Source: Actinomadura_C alba (lineage in GTDB: Bacteria > Actinomycetota > Actinomycetes > Streptosporangiales > Streptosporangiaceae). Taken from it: 64,000 nt of DNA. The position numbers were made by a program, and so were the translations under genes. Below, piece by piece: positions 34,792 through 42,601 of the stretch (its first letter is position 1; each line of letters opens with the position of its first letter). The notes below the pieces were generated by a model. That model saw nothing but the letters and a program-made list of their open reading frames with translations, was not told the origin of the DNA and made no database searches. The stretch lies in assembly GCF_039530285.1 (NCBI RefSeq), contig NZ_BAAAOK010000040.1, forward strand, positions 62,001-126,000, written 5' to 3'.

Positions 34792-34930
34792 TCACGCGAC
34801 CTGGGCATATTCGCGGATGACGCCGCCAAGACGATCACGCCGACGGACCTTGAGTTGATCTACGTCAGCAGGCCCGGGGAGTGCCTTGAGGGGACTCGCC
34901 TGATGTAGTGCGCGATGAGGTCGATACCGC
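34792..34930 (-). mobile_element. IS481-like transposase remnant, C-terminus
   Basis: The minus frame reads YRPHRALHQASPLKALPGPA then DQLKVRRRDRLGGVIREYAQ-VA and a stop: an intact last 45 residues of an integrase-core transposase. Its tail closely resembles the one at 14818-15000 (RRDRLGG-x-x-x-EY-x-QVA), so both may come from the same element type. Confidence 0.7.
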
Positions 34931-34977
34931 AACCTGGACACCAAGGCCCGCAAGTTCGCCGTGTGCCGCCGCCTCTG

Positions 34978-36081
34978 TCATGGCGTCCTGCGTTCTTGCT
35001 GGAGGTAGTCGCTGGTCGAGCGGAGCCAGCTGATGTAGGACCTGGTCGAGAACGCGTCGGAGACGAGACCGGTCAGCGGCCCCTGCCGGCTGGGCATTTC
35101 GGTGCACACCATCCTGGCGACTCTGCGCACGGTCTTGGACCTGGCGCGCTCGTAGCCGCGCGGGTCGTCGGGCGAGTTGCTCAGCGCCCAGGCGTCCTCA
35201 AGCGCCTGGCCGGCGCCCATCGCCATCGCCGGCGGCATCGTGTGGGCCGCGTCGCCCATGAGCGTGGTCGGCCCCCGGCCCCAAGTCGTCGGCACGCGGT
35301 GACAGTAGTGCGGGTAGAACTCGGCGCCCTGGGCGTGCCCGAGCAGCGTCGGGAACGGCTCTGGCCAGCGACCGAACCGCTTGCGCAGCCGGTCCATCAG
35401 GTTGGGTGTGTCGACCCAGAACCGGCTACCCGGCTTGGCACGCAGGTCGAACCACCACAGCGCCCTTCCATGCCCGGCCGGGGCCACGCTGCCGAGCGAC
35501 CGCCCGTTGGAGATCATCATGGCGTCGCCCGAGTCGATGATCTCGGAGGGCAGCGAGGTGAACGCCTGCCAGGTGACCCAGCCGTTGAGCCTGCTCGGGT
35601 TGCCGCCCCACAGCGCCTGCCTGATGACCGATTTACGGCCGTCCGCGCCGACGAGCAGGTCGCCGCGCGCGGTGCTCCCGTCAGTGAAGGTGATCTCCGC
35701 GCGGTCGGGGTCGACCGCGGCGACCGCGTGGCCGTAACGGACCGGTACATCCTTGGCGAGGCGCTCGACGAAGTCGCGCCTGACGATGTGCAGGGCGGGC
35801 AGGCCGCCGAAATGGCGCTCGACGGCGGTGAGGTCGATCGTGCTGAGCCTGCGCCCGCGCACCGACCAGTTCGTCATCGCTCCCAGGCGGCGCCCCGCGC
35901 CGTCGAGGTCGACCTTGAACTCGCGAAGGATGCCGACGGCCGATGGCCAGATCGAGACCGAGCCGCCCTCGGTGCGCAGCTCCGGCGCCGCCTCGTACAC
36001 CTCGACGTCGTGACCGGCCGCAGTCAGCCCGCGCGCCGCGGCCAGTCCCGCGACACCACCGCCAACGATGAGTACTCTCAT
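34978..36081 (-). CDS. FAD-dependent aromatic-ring-hydroxylase-type monooxygenase
   Basis: Class A flavin monooxygenase (367 aa). The N-terminal dinucleotide fold VLIVGGGVAGLAAARGLTAA is followed by an acidic residue in VEVYEAAPE. The middle DG motif is LLVGADGRKSVIR, and the FAD-ribityl motif is LMGDAAHTMPPAMAMGAGQA. ATG 36081 gives the usual start one residue before the first strand; the longer frame from 36228 would run through the operator and the tetR start. It is divergent from a TetR gene and probably repressed by it. The substrate is unknown; drug-inactivating and biosynthetic members both exist. Confidence 0.9.
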   Translation of the reverse strand: MRVLIVGGGVAGLAAARGLTAAGHDVEVYEAAPELRTEGGSVSIWPSAVGILREFKVDLDGAGRRLGAMTNWSVRGRRLSTIDLTAVERHFGGLPALHIVRRDFVERLAKDVPVRYGHAVAAVDPDRAEITFTDGSTARGDLLVGADGRKSVIRQALWGGNPSRLNGWVTWQAFTSLPSEIIDSGDAMMISNGRSLGSVAPAGHGRALWWFDLRAKPGSRFWVDTPNLMDRLRKRFGRWPEPFPTLLGHAQGAEFYPHYCHRVPTTWGRGPTTLMGDAAHTMPPAMAMGAGQALEDAWALSNSPDDPRGYERARSKTVRRVARMVCTEMPSRQGPLTGLVSDAFSTRSYISWLRSTSDYLQQERRTP

Positions 36082-36111
36082 GTCAGCCCCTATTCTGAGA
36101 CTATGAGTTTC

Positions 36112-36128
36112 TGATACTCGGAGTATCA
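36112..36128. promoter_or_regulatory. TetR operator palindrome
   Basis: TGATACTCGGAGTATCA is a perfect 8+1+8 palindrome immediately before the tetR ATG at 36131. A weaker copy, GAGACTATGAGTTTC, lies just upstream (about 36097-36111). Confidence 0.65.
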
Positions 36129-36130
36129 CA

Positions 36131-36694
36131 ATGAAGCCTCGCGGACGCAAGCCCGATCCCGAAGTCGACGCGCGCATCAAGCAGGCGGCGGTGACGCTGC
36201 TCGTGAGCAAAGGGCCCTCGTTCACCATGGACGAGGTGGCATCGGCCGCCGGCGTGGGCAGGGCCAGCGTCTTCCGCCGCTACGCCACCAAGCGCGACAT
36301 ACTGCTCGACGCGCTCGCCCTCGCCATGGACGCCCAGGTCCCGCCGGTTCCCGACACCGGCGCACTGGAGAGCGACCTGCTTGTGATCGTCACCGAGACG
36401 CTCGCCGCATGGAACTCGCCCGAGCTCGCGGAACGGACCCGGCAGATCTTCGGGGAGGCGGGCAGGGATCCCGCCGTCGCCGAGATCATCCGCACCGCCA
36501 TGCGCGACCGGATGACGCGCAGCTGGGCGATCTACGACCGCGCGATCGCCAGGGGCGAGCTGTCCGCCGACGCCGACCTGTGGCTGCTGTCGGACATGTT
36601 GGTCGGCCTGGTCGTCTACCGCGGCCTCATCGACGTGCCGCAGCCGGACGCACCACAGATGCTCAGGGCGCTCATGTGCGGCTTCACGCGATGA
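36131..36694 (+). CDS. TetR-family transcriptional regulator
   Basis: 187 aa. The N-terminal helix-turn-helix is RIKQAAVTLLVSKGPSFTMD then EVASAAGVGRASVFRRYATK, RDILLDAL. The C-terminal half is a helical ligand and dimer domain (TetR_C_33-like, ERTRQIFGEAGRDPAVAEII). It is divergent from the flavin monooxygenase with 49 bp between starts, and the palindrome overlapping its own promoter implies autoregulation. The inducer may be the monooxygenase substrate. Confidence 0.88.
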   Translation: MKPRGRKPDPEVDARIKQAAVTLLVSKGPSFTMDEVASAAGVGRASVFRRYATKRDILLDALALAMDAQVPPVPDTGALESDLLVIVTETLAAWNSPELAERTRQIFGEAGRDPAVAEIIRTAMRDRMTRSWAIYDRAIARGELSADADLWLLSDMLVGLVVYRGLIDVPQPDAPQMLRALMCGFTR

Positions 36695-36744
36695 TCATGT
36701 GGCTATCGGATCGTGAACCGGAAGTGCCGCGGCCGGCGTCGGGC

Positions 36745-37018
36745 GCGGCACCGCCGAGATCGCCGCGACGCTGTACCTGTCGCGCGGAGCGGGCCGTAAC
36801 CATCTGGACGCCATCGTCACCAAGTTGGCCGACTACATCCGCCAGGAGTTCGGTGGATCCGGCTGGTCCATCGACGCGAGTGCAATCCGAACCTGGCAGG
36901 TCCAGGTGGTCCATGGCCTGCTCCAGACACCCGACTATGCGCGCACCCTGATCCGTGGCCACTCACAGGACGACGCGGAGGTCGACCGGCGGTTGCAGGC
37001 TCGAATCCACCGGCAGGT
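36745..37018 (+). pseudogene. Mosaic remnant: LuxR helix-turn-helix joined to DUF5753 regulator piece
   Basis: One uninterrupted plus frame reads GRGTAEIAATLYLSRGAGRN-HLDAIVTKL, matching the C-terminal helix-turn-helix of LuxR/NarL regulators. It runs directly into ASAIRTWQVQVVHGLLQTPD-YARTLIRG, matching DUF5753 of XRE-type actinobacterial regulators. Neither has the rest of its gene. A real protein with this join is unlikely; deletion between two decayed genes explains it. Confidence 0.45.
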
Positions 37019-37021
37019 GGG

Positions 37022-37141
37022 CCCGAGGCCAACGAGTGGGGCAATTACCGCTGCCGGTTGCTGGACATCGAGGGTTACGAGTGGACCTTCGGCATCTACC
37101 GCCCCGGTGAGAAACAGGACGACTGGTCCGAAGACGGCTGA
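37022..37141 (+). pseudogene. Remnant of a VOC/glyoxalase-fold protein C-terminus
   Basis: The frame PEANEWGNYRCRLLDIEGYE then WTFGIYRPGEK to a stop is the terminal strand pair of VOC-superfamily proteins (R-x-x-D-x-E-G-x-x-W-x-F-G-x-Y-x-P). Only about 35 residues remain. Confidence 0.5.
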
Positions 37142-37689
37142 ACGAGCAGCGGCGCCCCGGACCGGTTCGGCACCCCTCCTCTCGACGGGCGCCAGGTCCC
37201 GTGGCCATCGCCATGAGCCGGGGCTTGGTCAGGCGGGCCGGCCCGGGGCCGGGACGGCGTGCTCGGCGGCTCGTGACCTGGGCGGGGCGGCCGACGGCGC
37301 CGCTCCGCCCAGGTGGCGTGCGCGGTCGCGCAGCCCGGCGCGCAACAGCGCCGACCGCCAGCTCTGACCGCCGTCACCGGTTCCGCGCCGCCGCAGGGCC
37401 GCCGACCAAATCACCTGCTTGCCCCTACGGGGTGCTTACGGCATTGGACGGCAGCCCCACTCCCAATGCGCTGGGTTGCGGTTCGTACATGCCTCCGGCG
37501 GGGGCCTCTGGCTCTGGGAAGCTCGGGGCGCACCCGTACCGGTCATCAGTGGTGAGGGTGGAAACAGGGGCGACCGCGCGCAAGCGCAATAGCGGATTGT
37601 TCGATGACGTGGACAGTCACAATGCCACGCATGGGCCGGTATCGCGCCGCCAACAACACCAGGTGAAGCATGAGGTGAGAGGCACAACC
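37142..37689. other. Stretch without a recognisable gene
   Basis: Arginine- and proline-rich frames on both strands look like shadows of GC-rich DNA; no motif is seen. Confidence 0.4.
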
Positions 37690-37912
37690 CCCCATCGACC
37701 GACTCCGCTATTTCTTCACCACTCCACGCCTCCTGCTTAAACTCATCGTGGTTTACGTCATCGCCATGGGCTTGTCACAATGGCTGCCGCCCTCCCCGCA
37801 GAATATAGGGGTGCCCAACTGCGCAGTGATCTTCTACGCCACCTGGATGGCGGGAGGAACCGTGGATTTCAAGATCCGCGAAGATGGTCGGTGCGGGTCT
37901 CAGCCGAGGTAA
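37690..37912 (+). pseudogene. Small membrane protein lacking a clear start
   Basis: The frame IDRLRYFFTTPRLLLKLIVV-YVIAMGLSQWLP then NIGVPNCAVIFYATWMAGGT and a short polar tail looks like a genuine one- to two-helix membrane protein. However, an in-frame TGA at about 37674 is followed by no ATG, GTG or TTG before the conserved-looking part. It may have lost its start or use an internal GTG. Its end overlaps the end of the convergent gene at 37900. Confidence 0.3.
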
Positions 37913-38247
37913 GCCGATAGCGGATCCAGTGTGAGGGTCTTGGCTCTCAGGTCCGGAGTGAGCCAACCGGTCATGTCGTCGCCGGGCAACAAGGCCGACC
38001 AGTCGATCTCATCTTCGGATCTGGCCTGACCGACGAACAGCGTGAAGGCCCACTGTTCTTGGGGGGAGCGTTTGACCTGGCCGATCCACGCGCGTCCACG
38101 TATGCAGGGCTTCGTGGCCTGAAGGTCGGCCTCCTCGGGAATGAAGCCGTCGCACCAGAGGAACCGGAGTTTGTTGTCCTCGAAGCCTGCGAGCTCTCGA
38201 CAGACGCGGAACTCCAGGCTAACCCAATAATCTGCCCCAGACATCAT
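37900..38247 (-). CDS. Conserved hypothetical protein
   Basis: 115 aa, soluble, with no named domain that I recognise. It has the look of a widespread actinobacterial hypothetical: SGADYWVSLEFRVCRELAGF, RFLWCDGFIPEEADL, RGRAWIGQVKRSPQEQWAFT, ALLPGDDMTGWLTPD and the ending DPLSAYLG. The phrase pattern is coherent from end to end and composition is coding-like. The start is ATG 38247 or the ATG directly after it. It could be an immunity-type or enzyme-accessory protein, but nothing in the sequence settles this. Confidence 0.65.
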   Translation of the reverse strand: MMSGADYWVSLEFRVCRELAGFEDNKLRFLWCDGFIPEEADLQATKPCIRGRAWIGQVKRSPQEQWAFTLFVGQARSEDEIDWSALLPGDDMTGWLTPDLRAKTLTLDPLSAYLG

Positions 38248-38288
38248 CGCCAGAACTTCCTTGCCGGTATGGAGCGGACTGGGCCGCC

Positions 38289-38316
38289 CCAGCGATCTTG
38301 GAGGCTAGATCGCTGG
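38289..38316. terminator. Small inverted repeat near the IS3 remnant end
   Basis: CCAGCGATCT and AGATCGCTGG form a perfect 10-bp stem with an 8-nt loop. It overlaps the stop of the transposase remnant and may be its terminator or part of its terminal structure. Confidence 0.4.
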
Positions 38317-38640
38317 GATGCCTGTCGCGATCTTAGCGGATTCCCGCGACTTATAGAACGATGCCTCGAACTCTTTCGGAGGAATTCCGTCACAGTACGA
38401 GTGGAGCCGCTCGCTGTTGTACCACGCCACCCATTCCATGGTGGCGATGGTCACATTAACCACCCCTCCCATGACCCGTGGAAGTCGATGAGCTCGCTCT
38501 TGTACAGGCGGTTCAGCGAATCCGCTGCGGCATTATTCGCAGGGATCGCCTTTGCAACCGACGAAACGGACCGCTCCGATCTCATCCAGACGGTCGGCGT
38601 AGCGAATCGACGTGTATTGGACACAAGGATGTATCGCCCC
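38305..38640 (-). mobile_element. IS3-family transposase (orfB) remnant
   Basis: Minus frames give QYTSIRYADRLDEIGAVRFV, then a shifted NAAADSLNRLYKSELIDF-like piece, then TIATMEWVAWYNSERLHSYC and DGIPPKEFEASFY before a stop. This is the final part of an IS3-group integrase catalytic domain, holding the N-x-R-L-H motif and the catalytic-glutamate region, with at least two frameshifts. Confidence 0.65.
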
Positions 38641-39181
38641 GAGCGCGCGGCGGAACTCCCCCGGGTCGGCCAGCGCCTCCTTCAGCTCTGCGGGGCCGTC
38701 GAGTTCCCGCCCTCGGCCCGTGGGGGCGCATCGTGCAGCACCCGGATCGGATCCGCTGCGCGGTCGGTGCCCAGGGGATAGTGGTCGGGGCGGGCCAGCC
38801 GTGACGTCCCGCCCGCCGCCGCTTCGGCTTTGGCCGGGAGGGGCGGGGTGGGGGTGGTGATGGTGGTGCGGGCGGTGGGCCAGGCGGCCTCAACCGCCCG
38901 CGCGACCAGTTTGACCGAAATGTTCCCGAGAGTCCAGATTTTGATGCGCAATTCTGGCCCACAGGTATTCGAGCGCGACATGCGGCTGTCCGGCGAGAGG
39001 GCGGCGTCACTCAGATGGCGGTGATGCGGCGGGTGGCGCGTTCGGCGGCGATCCGGCGTTCCATCGCGATCTGCTTGCCTGCCGGGTCTCCGCGCCCGCG
39101 ACGCGAGCGACTCTTGATTGATCACAATGTGTAGCTATAGTACTACTGTCCGCATCGCATTCCTCATTGGAGGTCCCCCCG
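38641..39181. other. Intergenic stretch upstream of the EF-hand gene
   Basis: No supported gene. The last 60 bp (AT-richer, with GGAGG at about 39170) hold the ribosome binding site, and probably the promoter, of the EF-hand gene. Confidence 0.4.
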
Positions 39182-39697
39182 ATGGATGCACGTCTGGATC
39201 GAATCAAGGCCGCGTTCGATGCTCTCGACACCAACTCCAACGGCTACCTGGAGGCGGACGACTTCGACAGGCTCGGGCACAGGATCATCGAGGCGCTGGA
39301 CGTGGCGGAGAGCTCACCGAAGGCTCAGGCGCTCCACGCGAGCTGCCGGCGCTACTGGCAGGGCCTGGTCAGCGCCCTCGATCAGAACAATGACGGAAAG
39401 CTGAGCTGTGAGGAGTACGCCCGGTTCCACGAACCTGACGGGTACGAGGGGAACGTCCGGCCCTATGCGGAGGCGTTGACCGCGATATGCGATCGAGATG
39501 ACGACGGCTTCGTCCAGCACGCCGACCTCGTGCGGGGGCTGGGGGCTGTGGGATTCCCCGTGGCGAACATCGAGGGTCTCTCCCGGGCGCTCGACCCACA
39601 AGGCACCGGCCAGGTCTCCAGGATCGAGTGGCGGACCGCCATCGAGGACTTCTTCCTCGCTAAGGGCAGCCACGCCGTCAGCGACACACTGGTCTGA
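39182..39697 (+). CDS. Calerythrin-type EF-hand calcium-binding protein
   Basis: Cytoplasmic protein (171 aa) with four EF-hand loops in sarcoplasmic-type spacing: DTNSNGYLEADD near 20, DQNNDGKLSCEE near 68, DRDDDGFVQHAD near 105 and DPQGTGQVSRIE near 139. The first three have good calcium-ligating positions; the fourth is weaker (Q at position 3, T at position 5). The length and layout match calerythrin/CalD-like proteins of actinomycetes, which probably buffer calcium. ATG 39182 is taken over the GTG at 39167, with GGAGG 9 nt upstream. It stands alone. Confidence 0.9.
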   Translation: MDARLDRIKAAFDALDTNSNGYLEADDFDRLGHRIIEALDVAESSPKAQALHASCRRYWQGLVSALDQNNDGKLSCEEYARFHEPDGYEGNVRPYAEALTAICDRDDDGFVQHADLVRGLGAVGFPVANIEGLSRALDPQGTGQVSRIEWRTAIEDFFLAKGSHAVSDTLV

Positions 39698-39718
39698 CAC
39701 GCGTCCCCGGCGGCCGAT

Positions 39719-39751
39719 GTCGAACCGGTGCCCGCACCGGCATCGGCTCGA
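39719..39751 (+). terminator. Possible hairpin terminator
   Basis: CCGGTG/CACCGG (39725-39740, 4-nt loop) is flanked by GTCGA and TCGAC arms, 20 bp after the EF-hand stop. Confidence 0.35.
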
Positions 39752-39837
39752 CGCATGTTCCCGTCTTACCTGACCGCCGCCTCACGGTTTGCGGATGAGT
39801 TCGCCGACCGCGAGGCGGGGCCCGGAGAGGAGAGCCC

Positions 39838-40722
39838 ATGGCCGGCAACACCGGCGTGGAAGAAGGCGTCGGACGGACCGCCCTCATGGTCGCCGCAGCG
39901 CGGGCGATCGAGACCCACCGCCACGACGCCCTGGCGCGAGATGGCTACGCCGAGCACTTCGTGCGCGCGGCCCGGGCGTCCGCGGACTGGCCGGTGCGCC
40001 TCCAGCAGGTTCCGGACGGCGACGCCGATCCGTTTTGGGGCCGGTTCGCGCGCTACTTCGGCCTGCGGACGAGGGTCCTCGACGACTTCCTCCTGCGGCA
40101 GGTGCGCGCGGGGACCCGGCAGGTGGTACTCCTCGGGGCCGGCCTGGACACGCGTGCGTACCGGCTCGACTGGCCGCATGGCTGCACGGTCTTTGAAATC
40201 GACCAGGAGGACGTCCTCGCGTTCAAGGACCGCGTGCTCGACGGGCTGAGTGCCGTGCCGAAGGCGGAGCGCATCACGATCGGGGCCGATCTGCGCCTCG
40301 AATGGGCCAGGGAGCTGATCGACGCGGGCTTCGACCCGGCCGCACCGACCGCCTGGCTCGCCGAGGGGCTGCTGCTCTACCTTCCCCATGCCGCCGAACG
40401 CGCCCTCATCGAGGCGGTGGACGGGCTGAGCGCGGCGGGGAGCGCTCTGGCCTACGAGGTCAAACTCGGCACGGAGTCGGCGGCCGTCCGCGAAAGCCCG
40501 ATCTACTCGGCGGCCAGGCGACGGATCGGTGTCGACCTTCTCGTCCTGTTCGGCGGCGAGCCGAGGCCCGACTCCGCCGGGGACCTGACCGCCCGGGGCT
40601 GGTCCACCTCGGTCCACACCGCGTTCGACTTCACCCGCCGCCACGGGCGCGGCCCGCACCCCGAGCCCGAGCGGCCCGACGCACTGGCCGCCAACCGGTG
40701 GGTGTTCGCAAGCAGACCCTAA
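39838..40722 (+). CDS. SAM-dependent methyltransferase, leucine-carboxyl/O-methyltransferase (TIGR00027-like) family
   Basis: Class I methyltransferase (294 aa) of the PPM1/LCM-like group that actinomycetes carry in many copies. The N-terminal lid is VGRTALMVAAARAIETHRHD. The SAM-binding strand motif is QVVLLGAGLDTRAYRL, followed by the acidic residue in TVFEIDQEDVLAFK. The later block TAWLAEGLLLYLPHAAERAL is the family signature. The start is well supported by GGAGAGGAGAG before the ATG. It sits between the EF-hand gene and a convergent DUF6002-type gene. The methyl acceptor is not predictable; many relatives methylate carboxylates or hydroxyls of secondary metabolites. Confidence 0.88.
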   Translation: MAGNTGVEEGVGRTALMVAAARAIETHRHDALARDGYAEHFVRAARASADWPVRLQQVPDGDADPFWGRFARYFGLRTRVLDDFLLRQVRAGTRQVVLLGAGLDTRAYRLDWPHGCTVFEIDQEDVLAFKDRVLDGLSAVPKAERITIGADLRLEWARELIDAGFDPAAPTAWLAEGLLLYLPHAAERALIEAVDGLSAAGSALAYEVKLGTESAAVRESPIYSAARRRIGVDLLVLFGGEPRPDSAGDLTARGWSTSVHTAFDFTRRHGRGPHPEPERPDALAANRWVFASRP

Positions 40723-40791
40723 AGCGTCCACTGATCCGGACACCGGGTGATGATCCTGATCCGCGTACACGCTGAGAGTCCTCTCAATCGG

Positions 40792-42171
40792 TCATGACAT
40801 GTCCTCGAGAAGCTGGAAAACATGCTTGGCCACGTCGGTCTCCGTGTGCACGGGGTTCAGTCGTTCCCGTGGGATAGCGGTATAGTCGGTTCCCAGGTAA
40901 CTGCCGGATCCGTGCAGCAAGATCTGTTCCTGAGATACGAGGCCGCGCTCGACGGCGTTGAGCACTCCAGTCAGACCCATGAGCAGAGACCATTCTCGTA
41001 ATTGTGCCGGGTCGCTACCGAGGCCGGGATGACCAGACCGAACGAGAATGCAATCGATTTCTGCGTATCTTTCCAAGCATTCCTCTCGTGATACCACGAT
41101 CCCGAATCCGCCCTGGTCACGGATGATGTCGGTCATGGCCTTCGCTGTCGCGGGCTGCCGGGTATAGAACGTACTGTCAATCCGCTGCTCCAGTGAATCC
41201 ACTCGGAAGGGAAAGTACGGATCAGAATGCTGGATCCATGCGCGCAAGTCTTCACGCCACGTGTAGTTCGGAAAACTCGCTCGGGAAAAGCCCGCATCAC
41301 GCGTGTGGAGGACCATTGCGGGCGTGCCGATGTGTTGGATCAAAAGGTAGGCGGCATGCGACCGTCCCAGATGAGCCTCGCCAAGGGCATGGCCGAGCAG
41401 GCCATACGCGCTGGACACCGCATGGGCGTGCAAGCGCCGCCCCTGAGAGTTCGCGCTTGTCTGTGGCCAGGCACGTTCGACGGCAAATGCGCGTGTCGCG
41501 TCGGCGAGCCGGTAATTGTCCAGGTCGAGCGTGAACCACACGCGGGTCCGCTGCCGTACCGTGGACGACTTCACGTGGGCCTTCTCTACGCTGCTCAGCG
41601 CAGCTGCCTTCACCGACTCAGCCGGTTCTCCGGAAGCCAGCGACAGAACCGGATTGGCAGAGCGCAGCTCCGGATCATCGTCCAATGCCGACGACCAAAG
41701 CTTCTCACGGGAGTCTTCCGGCACAACCGATACGAGACGCAGCGTGCGAGGGGTTGCCAGACCTAGAACGTAGGCTCTTAGAACGGCATCGCGCAGCGCC
41801 ACCGCCTTGTTCGCGGAAGAGGGCGTCACCATGAGAACCGGGCCGCCGGTACGACGTGTGTGGTCGATTGCCCGCAACACGATGAGCAGGGATGCGAACG
41901 TCTTCGTCGTCCGAGTGGTTGGATTGCCGGTGAGATCCAGCATCCGCACGTCCTTACCGCCGACCTCGGCCAAAGGACGCAGGGCGATGGTCGGACTGGC
42001 GAGGAAGCGGCGCAGGCCATCGTCCAGCTCGGGGAGCACGAAAGACGGCCGGAACAGTGAGCTTCCGCCGGACCCGGACTCCATCGTTCGGGACAGCGCG
42101 GCCAGGCGGTCATAAAAGGTGACCAGGGGCGCGTCAACGACCACCGGGCGGTCAGCGGGTGAAGATCGCAT
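40792..42171 (-). CDS. DUF6002-type protein with fold-type II PLP-enzyme features
   Basis: Soluble protein of about 459 aa resembling the DUF6002 family found near actinomycete biosynthetic genes. The segment LTGNPTTRTTKTFASLLIVL followed by VTPSSANKAVALRDAVLRAY recalls threonine-synthase-like (fold-type II) PLP enzymes, where a lysine binds PLP and an S/T-x-N loop holds the phosphate. This relation is inferred. ATG 42171 is preferred for GGAGGA 11 nt upstream. It lies convergent with the methyltransferase (69 bp between stops), so a common pathway is possible but unproven. Confidence 0.65.
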   Translation of the reverse strand: MRSSPADRPVVVDAPLVTFYDRLAALSRTMESGSGGSSLFRPSFVLPELDDGLRRFLASPTIALRPLAEVGGKDVRMLDLTGNPTTRTTKTFASLLIVLRAIDHTRRTGGPVLMVTPSSANKAVALRDAVLRAYVLGLATPRTLRLVSVVPEDSREKLWSSALDDDPELRSANPVLSLASGEPAESVKAAALSSVEKAHVKSSTVRQRTRVWFTLDLDNYRLADATRAFAVERAWPQTSANSQGRRLHAHAVSSAYGLLGHALGEAHLGRSHAAYLLIQHIGTPAMVLHTRDAGFSRASFPNYTWREDLRAWIQHSDPYFPFRVDSLEQRIDSTFYTRQPATAKAMTDIIRDQGGFGIVVSREECLERYAEIDCILVRSGHPGLGSDPAQLREWSLLMGLTGVLNAVERGLVSQEQILLHGSGSYLGTDYTAIPRERLNPVHTETDVAKHVFQLLEDMS

Positions 42172-42601
42172 TTGACTTTGTCCTCCGCTTCTTATGTGCT
42201 GCTGTTTCTCGTCGGTCGGCGGTAAGCAGAGCGCCATCGCCGTCCACCACCGTCGCGTGCTCACCTGTCGCGATCACCACACCTATCCTTTCTGATCGCC
42301 CTGCTCGGCATGCCGGCGTCGACCGGCCAGGGGTGGTCAAGCGCGACAAGGACGAAGGCCTTGAGCAAGGGCACGCAGGCGCTGCAGAAGGTGTCCCAGA
42401 CGATCCCGAGAGGCCCGGTGTGGGCATCGGATGCGCGGCGCCGAGATACCAGATCCGGTCGCTGAACAGCCGGCCGCCCTCGGCGGTGACGGCACGGAGC
42501 AACACGGTCGTGTCGCCGATGATCGCCCGTCATGGGCCGTTCAGGCAGTCGAAAGGGCCCAGCGCTAGTAGTGGTCATGCCCCTTCGATCAGAGGAAGCG
42601 T
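42172..42601. other. Divergent intergenic region
   Basis: A minus-strand reading such as LLRAVTAEGGRLFSDRIWYL, and a shifted continuation CVPLLKAFVLVALDHPWPVD, may be a decayed gene, but I do not recognise it. The rest must hold promoters for the genes on both sides. Confidence 0.3.
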
